DNA of 64,000 bases from Haematobia irritans (GCF_050003625.1 NC_134397.1:227292537-227356536), one strand, 5' to 3'; positions 46,385-58,698 are shown, counted from the first letter of the stretch. Numbers and translations are program-made. The notes: a model not told the origin generated them from the sequence alone.

Positions 46385-48686
46385 TATACCCTCCACCATA
46401 GAATGGGGGGTATATTAACTTTGTCTTTCCGTTTGTAACACATCGAAATATTGCTCTAAGACCCCATAAAGTATATATATTCTGGGTCGTGGTGAAATTC
46501 TGAGTCGATCTGAGCATGTCCGTCCGTCCGTCCGTCTGTCTGTAGAAATCACGCTAACTTCCGAACGAAACAAGCTAACGACTTGAAACATGGCACAAGT
46601 AGTTGTTATTGATGTAGGTCGGATGGTATTACAAATGGGCCATATTGGTCCACTTTTACGTATAGCCCCCATATAAACGGACCGCCAAATTTGGCTTGCG
46701 AGGCCTCTAAGAGAAACAAATTTCATCCGATCCGGCTGAAATTTGGTACATGGTGTTAGTATATGGTCTCTAACAACCACGCAAAAATTGGTCCACATCG
46801 GTCCATAATTATATATAGCCCCCATATAAACCGATCCCCCGATTTGGCTTGCGAGGCCTCTAAGAGAAGCAAATTTCATCCGATTCGGCTGAAATTTGGT
46901 ACATGGTGTTAGTATATGGTCTCTAATAATCATGCAAAAATTGGTCCACATCGGTCCATAATTATATATAGCCCCCATATAAACCGATCCCCCAATTTGG
47001 CTTGCGAGTCCTCTAAGACAAGCAAATTTCATCCGATCCGGGTGAAATTCGGTACATGGTGTTAGTATATGGTCTGTAACAACCATGCAAAAATTGGTCC
47101 ACATCGGTCCATAATTATATATAGCCCCCATATAAACCGATCACCAGATTTGACCTCCGCAGCCTCTTGGAAGACCAAAATTCATCTGATTCAGTTGAAA
47201 TTTGGTACGTGGTCTTAATATATGGCCTCAAACACCCATGCAAAAATTAGTCGAAATCGGTCCATAACTATATATAGCACCCATATAAACCGATCCCCAG
47301 ATTTGAACTCCGGAGCCCCTTGGAAGAGCAAAATTCATCCGATTGGTTTGAAATTTGGTACGTGATGTTACTATATGATATTTAACAACCATGCAGAAAT
47401 TGGTCCAAATCGGTCCATAATTATATATAGCCCCCATATAAACCAATTCCCAGATTTGACCTCCGGTGCCTTTTGGAGAAGCAAAATTCATCCGATCTGG
47501 TGGAAATTTTGTACGTGGTGGTAGTATATGATATTTAACAACCATGCCAAAAGTGGTCCATATCAGTCAATAATCATATATAGCCCCCATATAAACCGAT
47601 CCCGAGATTTGGTTTTGGAGCCTCTTGGAGGAGCAAATTTCATCCGATCCGGCTGAAATTTGGTACATGGTGGTAGTATATGGTCTCTAACAACTATGCA
47701 GACATTGGTTCACATCGGTGCATAATTATATATAGCTCTCAATAAACCGATCACCAGATTTAACCTCCGGAGCCTCTTGGAAGACCAAAATTCATCTGAT
47801 TCAGTTGAAATTTGGTACGTGGTCTTAATATATGGCCTCAAACACCCATGCAAAAATTAGTCGAAATCGGTCCATAACTATATATAGCACCCATATAAAC
47901 CGATCCCCAGATTTGAACTCCGGAGCCCCTTGGAAGAGCAAAATTCATCCGATTGGTTTGAAATTTGGTACGTGATGTTACTATATGATATTTAACAACC
48001 ATGCAGAAATTGGTCCAAATCGGTCCATAATTATATATAGCCCCCATATAAACCGATCCCCAGATTTGACCTCGGAGCCTCGTGGAAGAGCAAAATTCAA
48101 CCGATTCCGTTGAAATTTGGTACGTGGTGGTAGTATATGATATTTAGCAATCATGCCAAAAGTGGTCCATATCAGTCCATATTTATATAAAGCCCCCATA
48201 CAAACCGATCCCGAGATTTGGTTTTGGAGCCTCTTGGAGGAGGAAATTTCATCAGAGTCAGTTGAAATTTGGTACATTGTGCTAGTATATGGCCGTTAAC
48301 AACCATGTCTAACTAGGTCCATATCGGTCTATAGTTATATATAGCCCTCAGATAAATCGATCCCCAATCACACAAAAATTGGTCCATATCAATAATTGTA
48401 TATAGCCCCCATATAAGCGACCCCCATATTTCAATTCTGCCTCCCTACGTACCGTGCAAAAGTCCATATCGATTCGTAATTATTTGTAGACTTACCTACA
48501 CATACTTTTTTTTTGTCTAATGTATACCACGTATGGACTAACTCACAATTTAGAAAACGATTTAAGATACGACAACCCAAGTAATTCGATTGTGGATGAA
48601 AGTCTTTCGTAGAAGTTTCTACGCAATCCATGGTGGAGGGTACATAAGATTCGGCCTGGCCGAACTTACGGCCGTTTATACTTGTT
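46385..48686 (+). mobile_element. Family A element, complete, 2.3 kb
   Basis: It starts TATACCCTCCACCATAGAAT. The mini-me block lies at about 46440-46545, with GTATATATATTC and then GTCC/GTCT repeats from 46518. About eleven 153-base units follow (46640-48400). The tail ends CGGCCGTTTATACTTGTT after the hairpin TTCGGCCTGGCCGAA. It is inserted between Ts of an L element without a detectable longer duplication. A 238-codon minus frame at 46415-47131 is a product of the repeat unit, not a gene. Confidence 0.8.
46640..48400. repeat. 153-base tandem array with a higher-order duplication
   Basis: Each unit contains AATTATATATAGCCCCCATA and TGAAATTTGGTAC. A block of four units is duplicated in tandem with a 610-base offset: 47131-47440 matches 47741-48050 almost perfectly, and similarity extends to about 47630 and 48240. 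Confidence 0.8.
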
Positions 48687-48790
48687 TTTCCTTCAAGCTA
48701 CAAAATTTTCTTTAACAAGTGAAAAAAATTAATTATGTCTAATAAATTTTCTTGAATTTGTCGAAAAATATTTATTTATTTTTGTGATAT

Positions 48791-49744
48791 CTGCTTCTTT
48801 AAAATAAAGAAATTTTTTAGCGACCTATCTGGCTTTACATCTAGGACCAATAAAATTAAAATTAGGATACAGATTTCATTTATCAAATTTGCATTCTCTT
48901 TCCGCGGTTTATTAATAAAGGTACTCATGTACAAACAAATTCCAGTTTAAAAATTCAAATTAACATATGTTATAATGGATACTTCAAAGTAAAAAATATT
49001 TTCTTAATTACAAAAAAAAAACTTTAAGCGCTAAATCCTCCAAATAAGTCTTAGCCTTTATTTAACGGAGGGAAGCAAGTTTACAAAATTTGTGTCCTAA
49101 ATTTAATGAAAAAAATTTTTGAATCAAACTTTATTAACTTTATTTCAATTAAAATTTCATTATTTTAAATAAATTTGCCCTTAATATTTTGTAAATTTCG
49201 TATCCTAATATCTTTAATATCACGTAAATATTTTTTTCAGTGTAATTATTGTGAGAAAATTTCCTAGATTTTGATAATTTTTGAGGAACGTTATTTCAAT
49301 TGATTAAAAAAGGGTAAAAAATTATACACAAATGAAGCTTAAAAATTTACTAAATTCATATTTCCCACCAAATAATTAATAATTTATTCAAAATGTATTA
49401 CTACAAATTCTCCCATCTTAAACTTCTAAAGCCATTTTTTTAATTTTCAACTCAACTTATTTTAAAAGTAGAACATTTTCTTACCTTGCCATCGGTAACT
49501 GTTACCACAAACAAAATTAACTAATTTTTATTGCAAAAAAATTATTTGTTTCTAGTAAAATTTTATTATTTTTTCGAAATTTTCCACAGACCATTGAAAT
49601 GCTCCTTTTTCTAAGTATATCACAAACATTTTAACGTGAATATAAAGCTCAATGGCCGTACATATAAGTTCAAAATGATCTAAAGCAAAAGATTATTTGC
49701 CTACGATTCCCAAAAATAGTAAGAATGAACTACATTATGGTAAA
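48791..49744. repeat. Diverged AT-rich repeats
   Basis: A CAC..GTG-type right end, TTTTTTTCAGTG followed by TA, occurs at 49231-49244. L-like sequence follows to about 49500. A family M piece lies at 49570-49740. Confidence 0.35.
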
Positions 49745-50313
49745 AATGAAAATTTTGTCAACATTGAAATGAAAATGTTGTCAAAATTTTATTTCTATAG
49801 AAAATTTTGCCAAAATTTTATTTCTATAAAAAATTTTGTCAAAATTTTATCTTATTTGTGAATATTTTATTTCTTTAGAAAATTTTGCCAAAATTTTATT
49901 TTTATAGAAAATTTTGTAAAAATTTCATTTCTATAGAAAATTTTGTCAAAATTTTATTTTTATAGAAAATTTTGTCAAAATTTCATTTCTATAGAAAATT
50001 TTGTCAAAATTTTATTTCTATAGAAAATTTTGTCAAAATTTTATTTCTATAGAAAATGTTGTCAAAACTTTATTTCTATAGAACATTTTGTGAAAATTTT
50101 ATTTCTATAGAAATATTTGTGAACATTTTATTTTGTCAAAATTTTATATTGACAAAATTTTATTTCTATAGAAAATTTTGTGAAAATTTTATTTCTATAG
50201 AAAATTTTGTCAAACTGAATTATATACGAATTTAATCGGGAGTTTCTACGCCATCCATGGTGGAGGATACATAAGATTCGGCCTGGCCGAACTTACAGCA
50301 GTATATACTTGTT
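49745..50313 (+). mobile_element. Family A 3' part inserted in family M
   Basis: It consists of about 15 units of the 29-base repeat (49755-50215), a short tail and the end TTCGGCCTGGCCGAACTTAC, AGCAGTATATACTTGTT. Family M sequence on the left (CTATTTTTGGGAATCGTAGG read in reverse) continues on the right at 50330. Confidence 0.65.
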
Positions 50314-52252
50314 TTCTTTACATTTAGTAAATTTTTTTCTTCTATGAAAGTGCACCAGGGTATTAAATTTTCCTGGTTCTAACAACACTTGGTGGGAATC
50401 TGAAAATGTAGTTCAATATAGTTCAATTTTCGTATGACGTAGTTCATTTTTGATACAAAAGCAAGAATGTGTACATAATACAAGGTCTGGCAGAATTTTC
50501 ATCAGTACGTGCTATTTGAGCTTTAGCTTACCACAGAAAAAAATCCCAATAAAGGCATTAACACTTTACCTGAAAAGAAAGAAAAAATATTTATTGAAAA
50601 AAAAAAATAATACAATAATAGAAAGCAGTAATTTTATTTTAGTTGTAATTACAAAAAATAATGTTTTTGAAGGAAGCAATTGCAATTATTCTATGAAAAA
50701 GTAATAATTGTAAATTTTTATGCATATAAACGAATATACGAATAATAGTTAACGTAAAACAAAATTATTCATACATTTAATTAAAAACTTGATTTAAAAT
50801 GCAATACTTCCCACATTAGATAAAAATTCACAATATTTTCTGATGAAAACAACATTCATTTTTCATGGTAAATTCGAAAATTATTGATTGCTATACATTG
50901 ACTTATATCGAGGACGAACTCTTTTTTTATACAGAAGAAAAAACAAAAGACTTAAGACAAAAACTTAAATTCAACAACATTCCACAAACATGGGTAAAAA
51001 GCTAAAGTGCACACACACACACACAAATGAACCAAGTATAAATCAGAGTAAACGACCTTGCTGAATATGCACTTAATCAGTCGTATAAATTAAACCAAAC
51101 TTCAATGAATGGAGTATGACAGCTAGAATCAAGTAAATCAACAAATATTACAAGAAAACATGTGTTTATTCGTGATACATTGGGATATAAATATTGAAAG
51201 AGATAATAATAAATTAAAAAACAAAATATTATTACTATGAAAAAATATTTGCAATGAATGATAAATGAACCAAACTAGAGATTTGCTTAAGAAATGTTCA
51301 GTATAAATATACGCCAACTTTTATTGCTAATAATTTTAATTGATAGATCGAAAATCTTTATTGTTAGCACTTATCTCATTTAATATAACAATTTTCTATG
51401 GTTTTAAATTGTTTAATAAATAAATAAATTTTATTTAAAGTTCTATAGGGTTTTAACATATCAAAGGAGTATAAATATGTAACTTTGCGTTCACGCTAAT
51501 ATTAATTTTTTACACTCTACCGCAGAATGTCCAAAATATGTCATTTGCCTTAGCTCATATAATCGTTTTTCTCGATAAAAGTGTTCGCTGCAATTTGGCA
51601 AGATGGTACCATTTTTCAAGTGGTTGACTTTGAATTGGTGATAATAATATAAATAGTCATAATAAATGTTTACATGTTCACCAATATCATTTAAATGCTT
51701 GACATTCTCATTAAATTTATTGGACTGACGTATGCTTCTTTTTGCATTTGTATTATTGTCTTCTCCAAAAATGGAGCCTGATTCTACATGGCTTCAATTT
51801 TAATTTATTTTTAATTTTTGTTTATTTTTCTATATTTGAAATCTCTGACCTAAGACCACATACAACAACAATAATTCATTATATACCCATGTCATATATT
51901 CGTTTATGTAACATTTGCTAAAAGTTGTTTAATAAAATCTCAATGAAAAGGCAACAAACATGCGTACCACCATATGACAAATGTTGTTATATTTTTTTAT
52001 TTCAAATTAAGATACAAAAGCATGAAATTGGAAACTTCATAAAAACACCAAATATGCATTATAAAGAAACCACCTCTGTTTGCAATAGCAAACTAAATGA
52101 GCTCTAGAATTGAACTGCATTTTTGCATACATCAACAATTATAACAGTCAACGTTGTAACATGACATGGACATTTGAAAAGAAAAAAACATTTTATTCCA
52201 CTTTTTTAGCGTATGGTGATAAATGAATGCTTCTGTTGTTTGTTACACTCTA
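50314..52252. other. Family M remainder, then unique AT-rich sequence
   Basis: M extends to about 50455. A (CA)n run is at 51010-51024. Short frames here have no splice or homology support. Confidence 0.35.
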
Positions 52253-52731
52253 CACTCATAGAAAAAATCATGCACGGCGTGCTCATTTCAAAACGATTCG
52301 TTCATGAAAGTGAATCAACACACATGTGGTGTCAAACTGTGAACAGGCGGTGTCAATCTGACAACGATAAAATGACACCATGCGTTGTCAAAACAACAAC
52401 CAGCGTTCATGATCTGACAACGTTATGGTTACGACTTTATAAACAAAATTAAAAAAAAAAACTTCCGCTAGCGTGACTCGAACCTGTGTTTCCTGCACCA
52501 TACGCGTTAACAGTCGCCTTAGCACATTGCACCACCGAGGGAGTTGCCATAATAACGTCTAACGATTATTTTAAGACTTTTCATGGCCAAAGAAAAACGA
52601 ATGCCGTTCATGAAATTGTGAACGCCCGTGGACGAAATTGTGAACATTCCGTTTTGATTTTTTGTGCACGTTTCCGTTTCATTTTGTCACCGTCCGTTCA
52701 CGACTATGGAACGTAATTTTTTCTATTAGTG
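52253..52731. mobile_element. Family F element, copy 2 (479 bp)
   Basis: TA lies at 52251-52252 and 52732-52733, with the same ends as the copy at 38035. It includes the reverse tRNA-like module at 52470-52548. Few substitutions separate the copies. Confidence 0.75.
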
Positions 52732-52733
52732 TA

Positions 52734-53079
52734 GCAATATTTTTTTCTTAGAACAACATTGGTAATTGATAAGTTAACCTCCTTGACTTGTTTTTCTTTT
52801 TGTAAATATTTTAAGCCATAGAATAATAAAGTTTTCAAAGCTATTACTTCAGCAAAGTTGTAATAATGTAGAAAAATAAACATTTGATAACTCTAAAAAA
52901 AGGAATTGAAAATGATAGATCCAATTGTGAATATGGTCCAATTAGAACTTAGCTTAAAAAAGGCAATCGAATATCTAAATGAATCGATCTAGGTGTTGTG
53001 GTCCGTCCATTTGCCTATTACATGTGCCAAAAATCATATATTCAATCCTAGTTCCGGCGGGGCAAGGTCCCTTGTATTG
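52734..53079. other. Unique AT-rich sequence
   Basis: Nothing recognised. Confidence 0.3.
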
Positions 53080-53340
53080 AATTAAAACATGAATTCCGGC
53101 AACACTCAGTGCTACCACCACCGTCGTATCACAATGGACTGGTATCACAACGATCACTTGGCGCAACATCAATGATTATCCGGAACAACAGCTGATTTCG
53201 GACGACCTTCACTGACTGAATTTACCATACCATCGACAAACACTGGTCCTTCTAGAGCTTCATCGCCACAAATGTAATTAAGTTCATCGAAGCACTGATG
53301 TTGAGTTAATCCATGTGAAAAGGGGTAAAAAATAATCGCA
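53080..53340 (-). pseudogene. Mariner transposase N-terminal fossil
   Basis: The minus frame from about 53325 reads LTQHQCFDELNYICGDEA, then a diverged stretch, then SEGRPKSAVVPDN, stopping at 53174. The GRPKSAVVP motif after a CxDEL...GDEA segment is the hallmark of the linker after the first helix-turn-helix of classical mariner transposases. A frame change then gives ID..SDRCDT, corresponding to the IDAV..DRHVT region. Stops and shifts show it is long dead, and no inverted repeats were found. It is a different lineage from the DD37E element at 32639. Confidence 0.6.
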
Positions 53341-53397
53341 CAAAAATGTTCTCAATTCAATTCCAGTTTTGGGCGAGATAAATCTTTTAAGTTGCTA

Positions 53398-53883
53398 CAC
53401 CCTCAAAAAAAATCGCTTCTGTGACATATACCCCAAACACATTTTGCTTCAAGCATATATATTTTCAGGATTGGTCCAAACAAAATGTTGTTTGTATTAT
53501 TCATACATATTATATTCTCCTTAGGGCATAAACTGGTAGAAAAAAATGTTTATGACATTTTCTTTGTGTGGATATATTTTTGAGGCGCCAATTGGTTACT
53601 TCCATTATTTTACTTGCAGCACAATCTCTAGGTCTCTCTTTCTAAGCACATATATGTTTATAGGCTATTTCTAAATTAATATATGTTTGCTTCTAAGCAT
53701 ATTATATTTACAAACATTTTATGTCCCAATCATAATATGTTCTAACATATTAATATATATGTCCGAAACATTTTATGCTTATTTATGAACATTATATGAT
53801 TGCACTTAAAAATATTGTGTTAAAAATTTGAGTTCCAAACATATAATTTTTACACCAAAACAAAACAGTCTTTTTCGTCAGTG
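53398..53883 (+). mobile_element. Family E element, short form, 486 bp
   Basis: TA lies at 53396-53397 and 53884-53885. The ends are CACCCTCAAAAAAAATCGC and, inward from the right, CACTGACGAAAAAGACTG. ACATATATG-type motifs fill the interior. It lacks tRNA-like modules. Confidence 0.7.
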
Positions 53884-54061
53884 TATAAATAACGCTATTA
53901 TGTGAAAACGTTTCTAACAAAATGTGAAACTTTACGATAAAGCTGTCAGATCACAACACTATGGTTGCCCAATAAAAGTCAACCCCCTTAGGAATCACAC
54001 TAACGGCGATAGTCGTCCTTTTCTTCGAAGCACATTTACGGGATACAGACACGGTTACCAC

Positions 54062-54415
54062 AGCTGGTAGAATTCTACCAACAATTTTCTATAGAAATAA
54101 CATTTTGACAAAATTTCTATAGAAATAAAATTTTGGCCAATTTCCTATAGAAATAAAATTTTGACAAAATTTTCAATCGAAATATAATTTTGAAAAAATT
54201 TGCTGTACAAACAAAATTTTGACAAAATTTTCTATAGAAATAAAGTTTTGACAAAATTTTCTAAAGAAATAAAGTTTTAATCATTGTTGTTGTTTTTTGA
54301 TTTCAGCTTTAAACCATACATTGACTAAACTACAAGTGTAGCTTAACCAACAGAGGAAAATAATGTTTGTCAAATTTATTTGGGAAAAGCCCTATAGACT
54401 GCAAGATGGTTCGCA
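54062..54415. repeat. 29-base array followed by a family I fragment
   Basis: About seven 29-base units (54070-54278) are followed by GATTTCAGCTTTAAACCATA and CTACAAGTGTAGCTTAACC (family I). Confidence 0.6.
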
Positions 54416-55041
54416 TCCTCTACTTGCATATACTATCATATACTAACATCACGTGCCAAATTTCAACCGAATCGGATGAATTTTGCTCTTCCAAGGGGCT
54501 CCGGAGGTCAAATCTGGGGATCGGTTTACATGGGGGCTATATATAATTATGGACCGATTTTTGCATGGGTATTTGAGGCCATATATTAACACCACGTACC
54601 AAATTTCAACCGAATCGGTTGAATTTTGCTCTCCAACGAGGCTCCGCAAGCCAAATCTGGGGATCGGTTTATATGGGGGCTATACATAATTATGTACCGA
54701 TGTGGACCAATTTTTTCATGGTTGTCAGAGACCATATACTAATACCATGTACCAAATTTCAGCCGGATCGGATGAAATTTGCTTCTCTTAGAGGATCGAC
54801 AAGCCAAATTTGGGGGTCCGTTTGTATGGGGCTATACGAAAAAATAACAACTACTTGTTGCAAGTTTCAAGTCGATAGCTTCTTTCGTTCGGAAGTTAGC
54901 GTGACGGACATGCTCAGATCGACTCAGAATTTCACCACGACCCAGAATATATATACTTTATGGGGTCTTAGAGCAATATTTCCATGTGTTACAAACGGAA
55001 TGACAAAGTTAATATACCCCCATCCTATGGTGGAGGGTATA
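54416..55041 (-). mobile_element. Family A element, 3'-truncated
   Basis: On the minus strand it starts TATACCCTCCACCATAGG at 55041, has a shortened core (one GTCCGTC only) and about three 153-base units. It ends at repeat I. Confidence 0.65.
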
Positions 55042-55064
55042 AAAACTAACAATAACAAAACGAA

Positions 55065-55246
55065 TGAAAGAAATAAAGTTTTGACAAAATTTTCTATAAA
55101 AATACAATTTTGACAAAATTTTCTATTGAAATAAAATTTTGACTAAATTTTCTATAAAAATAAAATTTTTACAAAATTTTCTATAAAAATAAAATTTTCA
55201 CAAAATTTTCTATAAAAATAAAATTTTCACAAAATTTTCTATTGAT
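55065..55246. repeat. 29-base tandem array
   Basis: About six units with AAAATTTTCTATAAAAATAA variants, lying outside the 5' end of the A element at 55041. Confidence 0.65.
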
Positions 55247-56638
55247 CGTTCAAACATAATAACTATTTGTCCACCGCATGACCCTTGTGTAAGTGTTATG
55301 TAAAGTGTATATAAATCGGAGTTCTTAATTGTTCATAGGTCAGGCAATAGGGAGATCTCACTTCCAGTCTAAAAATCCAAAACCAAAATACTGAATTTTT
55401 ATTGCAGAACCAATATTGGCCTTCATAACAAATTTAAAAGTTGCACTTTCGAAAAATAAAGTCCAAGATTTGAACCACGTTCTCTCCAAGATGTATGAGT
55501 ATTTTATTCTAAATTCCAACTTCATAGAATTTCCTTAAATGCTTTTAATTTCAAGTGTACAGGAAAATGTCATTCTTAAGATATGCTTTAAAATTGTCTG
55601 AACAGAGCTACATTCGACGCAATCATTCTTCAACCTTAAAAAAAACTCCCACCTAAATCATAAATCTCTGAGACAATTTCTTAATTTTCCCACATATTTT
55701 TTACAAAATATCTTAGATTCATTGAATCAAATTTTAGCAAATTACATAAAAAAGAAAGTTTCATGAAAATTCAGAAAAAGACATCTACAATCGTTATTTT
55801 ATCCTGACACTTCATTGTCCCCAAAGATTGTGGAAAGTAAAATAAATTATTACAACCGTTGATCAAATCCAAACCCATTGTGCTACAACTCAATTTTATA
55901 TGTGAAAAAAATAATAAAAACAAACATTATTAGTAGTAAATCAAATCTTATTTGTCTTAGGGTTTTGTTGTTTTACACATTCTGCTACCAACAGACGGAC
56001 AGAGAAAATACTGATCATTGTATAACTTCTGACATTTCATAATCCACCTTCGCCTCCATCATCACCATCATTACCAACGTAACCAACCAAATAACCACCT
56101 GGTATCGGCAGATGATCCCCCATTCATAAAATACCAGGAAAAAAATTAAAAGTGAATGTAGCTGGAACAATTCGCATTTCATATTTTTCCATTACTCCAA
56201 TCAATCATTTGTCTTTGTGTTGTTTAGCCCCCTTTTTTATTATATTCCCTGCTTATACTGAATGGTGGCTCACTACTTTTTTTTAGCATACAAAAGTTTC
56301 ATATTCCAACTACGTGTTGTTGCTTTACAGAAAGTGAATTAATTGTGTTGAAGTCAAAAGGTAAGCGCAACAAATCATTCCACTTTTGATCTCACACCAT
56401 ATTTTGAACCTTTTGTACCTCACTACTGGATACAGTGGGAAAAAATACAAAAAAAAATTTAATTTTTGGAATTCAACCAAGGTTTAGTTAAGAACCATAA
56501 AGAGATCTTTGTGATATAGTTTATACTGGTGCATGTTTTTACAAACGCAGAAGAAGAGTCATTCGTTGAATAGATGCTTAATTTAACTTATTTTTATTAC
56601 AAAAAAATTACATTGAAACCTCTCAACTTAATAATCTT
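55247..56638. other. Unique AT-rich sequence
   Basis: No gene supported. 56020-56130 is slightly less AT-rich, with ATCATCACCATCATTACC. Confidence 0.35.
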
Positions 56639-56705
56639 AACAAGTATATACAGCAGTAAGTTCGGCCGGGTCGAATCTTAAATACCCACCACCATGAATA
56701 AACTA
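56639..56705 (-). mobile_element. Family A 3' end fragment
   Basis: It reads AACAAGTATATACAGCAGTA, AGTTCGGCCGGGTCGAATC. Only the hairpin-bearing terminus remains. Confidence 0.6.
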
Positions 56706-56893
56706 TTATAGTTTCCTTTGAAATTTCAGGGGGGTTTGATGACAGATATTCTCCCAAATAGAGCAGTTCAACTAGTACACTTTTCGGAGATAAATTTAAA
56801 GATTTTACCTATGAAGACTATATCAGATTCTGGATTTATAAGAAGCATTTATTTAAGCAAGTCACAGCCTTTAAAAGGCCAAATTACAATGTA

Positions 56894-57180
56894 CACTCAA
56901 ACAAAACAAGTGAATTCTCTATTTCACTAAAGCCAATTTAACATTATCTTTGTTCGTGGAATTATCATGTTTGGAGAAAGTTTCCCCTACTCCAATCATT
57001 TTTTGCGTACGTCAGTTAAATTAACTAAAAAACGGGGGAAAATTATACCCAAATGAAGCATTAAGATTTACTAAATTTCTTTAATTTTGTAAATTTTACC
57101 ACAAATGAGTTCATCATGAACTTTGTATATCACTAAAGACAATCTTGGAATTTTGAACTCCAATTTTTTCCTTCAAACTA
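56894..57180 (+). mobile_element. Family L left part, interrupted by D
   Basis: After TA it begins CACTCAAACAAAACAAGTG and runs to TTTTTTCCTTCAAACTA, where the D element follows. Confidence 0.55.
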
Positions 57181-57832
57181 CACTGAAAAAAAGCATGTCC
57201 GGTTCCAAAGATTTTGTCTTTACTTTAAAAAATTTGTTGTTGATTCCGAGCCAAAGAAGCGGAGAATACAAGTAAGGATACTTTTAAGACACAATTCTCT
57301 TTTAAATTTAGGTTTTGTAAACTTGCTTCTAGGAAGTAAATTTTAATTATTCGCTTTTTCAGCTTTTTTCCTTCATATGCTATCAAAGTCCTTTAAAAAC
57401 GAGTTAACGACAACTTTATTTTGCAAATTAAGAATCGATTTCCAGTAGAAATTATGCTATGTTTCAAGTAAAAACCTCTTTAAAATAAAGTGTTGAAAAA
57501 CATGTCCTATATTTGAACGAATTTTTTCTTTGTAGTCAAGATGCAAAAAGACAACAAATTTAAAGATAATTTCACTAAATTTAAAGAATTTTTCTGAATT
57601 ATTAAAGTCAAGTTGACCTTAGGCCAAACATTTTTTCTTTCATGTTATGATACCCATTTTTAAGTTAAACCGCTTAATTATAAGGATAATATGACTTCAG
57701 TGAAAAGTTTATCGACTTTTGGGCAAGGAAAAAACTTTATATTAGAGAAATGCCTCTTCTATGCTAAGCAAAATTTGCATTCGTATTTTAAAGACATGAA
57801 ATCTTTGACCCCACGACAATATTTTTTCAGTG
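57181..57832 (-). mobile_element. Family D element, complete, 652 bp
   Basis: TA lies at 57179-57180 and 57833-57834. The ends are CACTGAAAAAAAGCATGTCC and, inward from the right, CACTGAAAAAATATTGTCG. This is the best full-length copy of the family. Confidence 0.7.
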
Positions 57833-57839
57833 TATCTCC

Positions 57840-58698
57840 CAAGTAAAAAGGCCTTTTAAATAAAGCATTTTGAAGTCAAGTTACAAAACGTCAACAAAAG
57901 ACGATTTAATTAATTTTTAAGAAATTTTCAGAATTATTAAATTCAAGTTGACCAAGTTGACTCTAGCCAAATAAAACTCTCTTTCATGTAACGATGTCCA
58001 TTGTTAACCCTTTCACCACTGATGTCCACTTAGAAGGACATTCGAAAAAGACACCAAATTCTATTTTCCCATTTAGTTTCGATTTATTTCTCGATGTTAT
58101 TTTAATGTAGAGGCTTTAATCTAAATAAGATATAAATATTGTCCATATTGGTGAGGTCTAAAATACATTTTTATAAACTTTTTTTTAACAATAAACGAAA
58201 AATACGAAAATTTGAGACAATTTTTGTACTGTATGTTTCTAGTAAATGGACATTCATACAAAAACTATAGCTCACACTTTTACGGTTTCTTTTTCGTATT
58301 TTTTGTCACACTTTGAAAGATATTACTATTAGCGCTTATTTTCGTAAGGCCATTTGGTCACAATTCAAGAATCTATTTTTCAGAACAAGATCATATAGCT
58401 CTTGAAATAATTGAGGTAGGTTTTCAAAATGACAATTTTTGTTCTGCATGCTGTTAGTACAAGTAAAAACAGAAGAAAAATAAAAGTTTTTATCATTAGG
58501 TTTATTTCGGTAGTGAAAGGGTTAAGGCGAATTTCTTAATATAATAATATGACAAAAAGACTTTATTGAAAAGTTTATCAAATTTTGGACAAGGAAAAAG
58601 ATATCAGAGAAATGAATCTTCTATGCTAAGTAAAACTCACATTGATCGTTCGAAGACATACAATTTTTGGCCTCACAACAATATTTTTTTCAGTGCAG
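57840..58698 (-). mobile_element. Second D element interrupted by a piggyBac-type element
   Basis: D-like sequence (AATTAAATTCAAGTTGACCA) leads to ATGTAACGATGTCCATTG, is interrupted at TTAA and resumes GGCGAATTTCTTAATATAAT. It ends TATTTTTTTCAGTG at 58698. Confidence 0.55.
58008..58521. mobile_element. piggyBac-type non-autonomous element, 514 bp
   Basis: TTAA lies at both edges (58004-58007 and 58522-58525). The terminal inverted repeats are CCCTTTCACCACTG and, inward from the right, CCCTTTCACTACCG. TTAA specificity with CCC(T/Y) ends is diagnostic of the piggyBac superfamily. No transposase frame is present. Confidence 0.8.

Larger units (their letters stand above)
46085..48790 (+). mobile_element. 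Family L element split by the longest A copy
   Basis: L sequence reaches CAATTTTCAACTCCATTTT, is interrupted by 46385-48686, then resumes CCTTCAAGCTACAAAATTTT through GTCGAAAAATATTTATTTAT. The unbroken order is visible at 43640-43750. The right end is unclear and merges with other repeats after 48790. Confidence 0.6.

Noticed and set aside
46415..47131. 238-codon minus-strand open frame with repeated MGAIYNYGP segments
   Set aside because: It follows the 153-base noncoding unit of family A, starts inside the element's core, and similar frames occur on both strands in other A copies. It is a period-of-three artefact.
46640..48400. CRISPR-like array
   Set aside because: The units are contiguous 153-base repeats without spacers, in a eukaryotic transposon.
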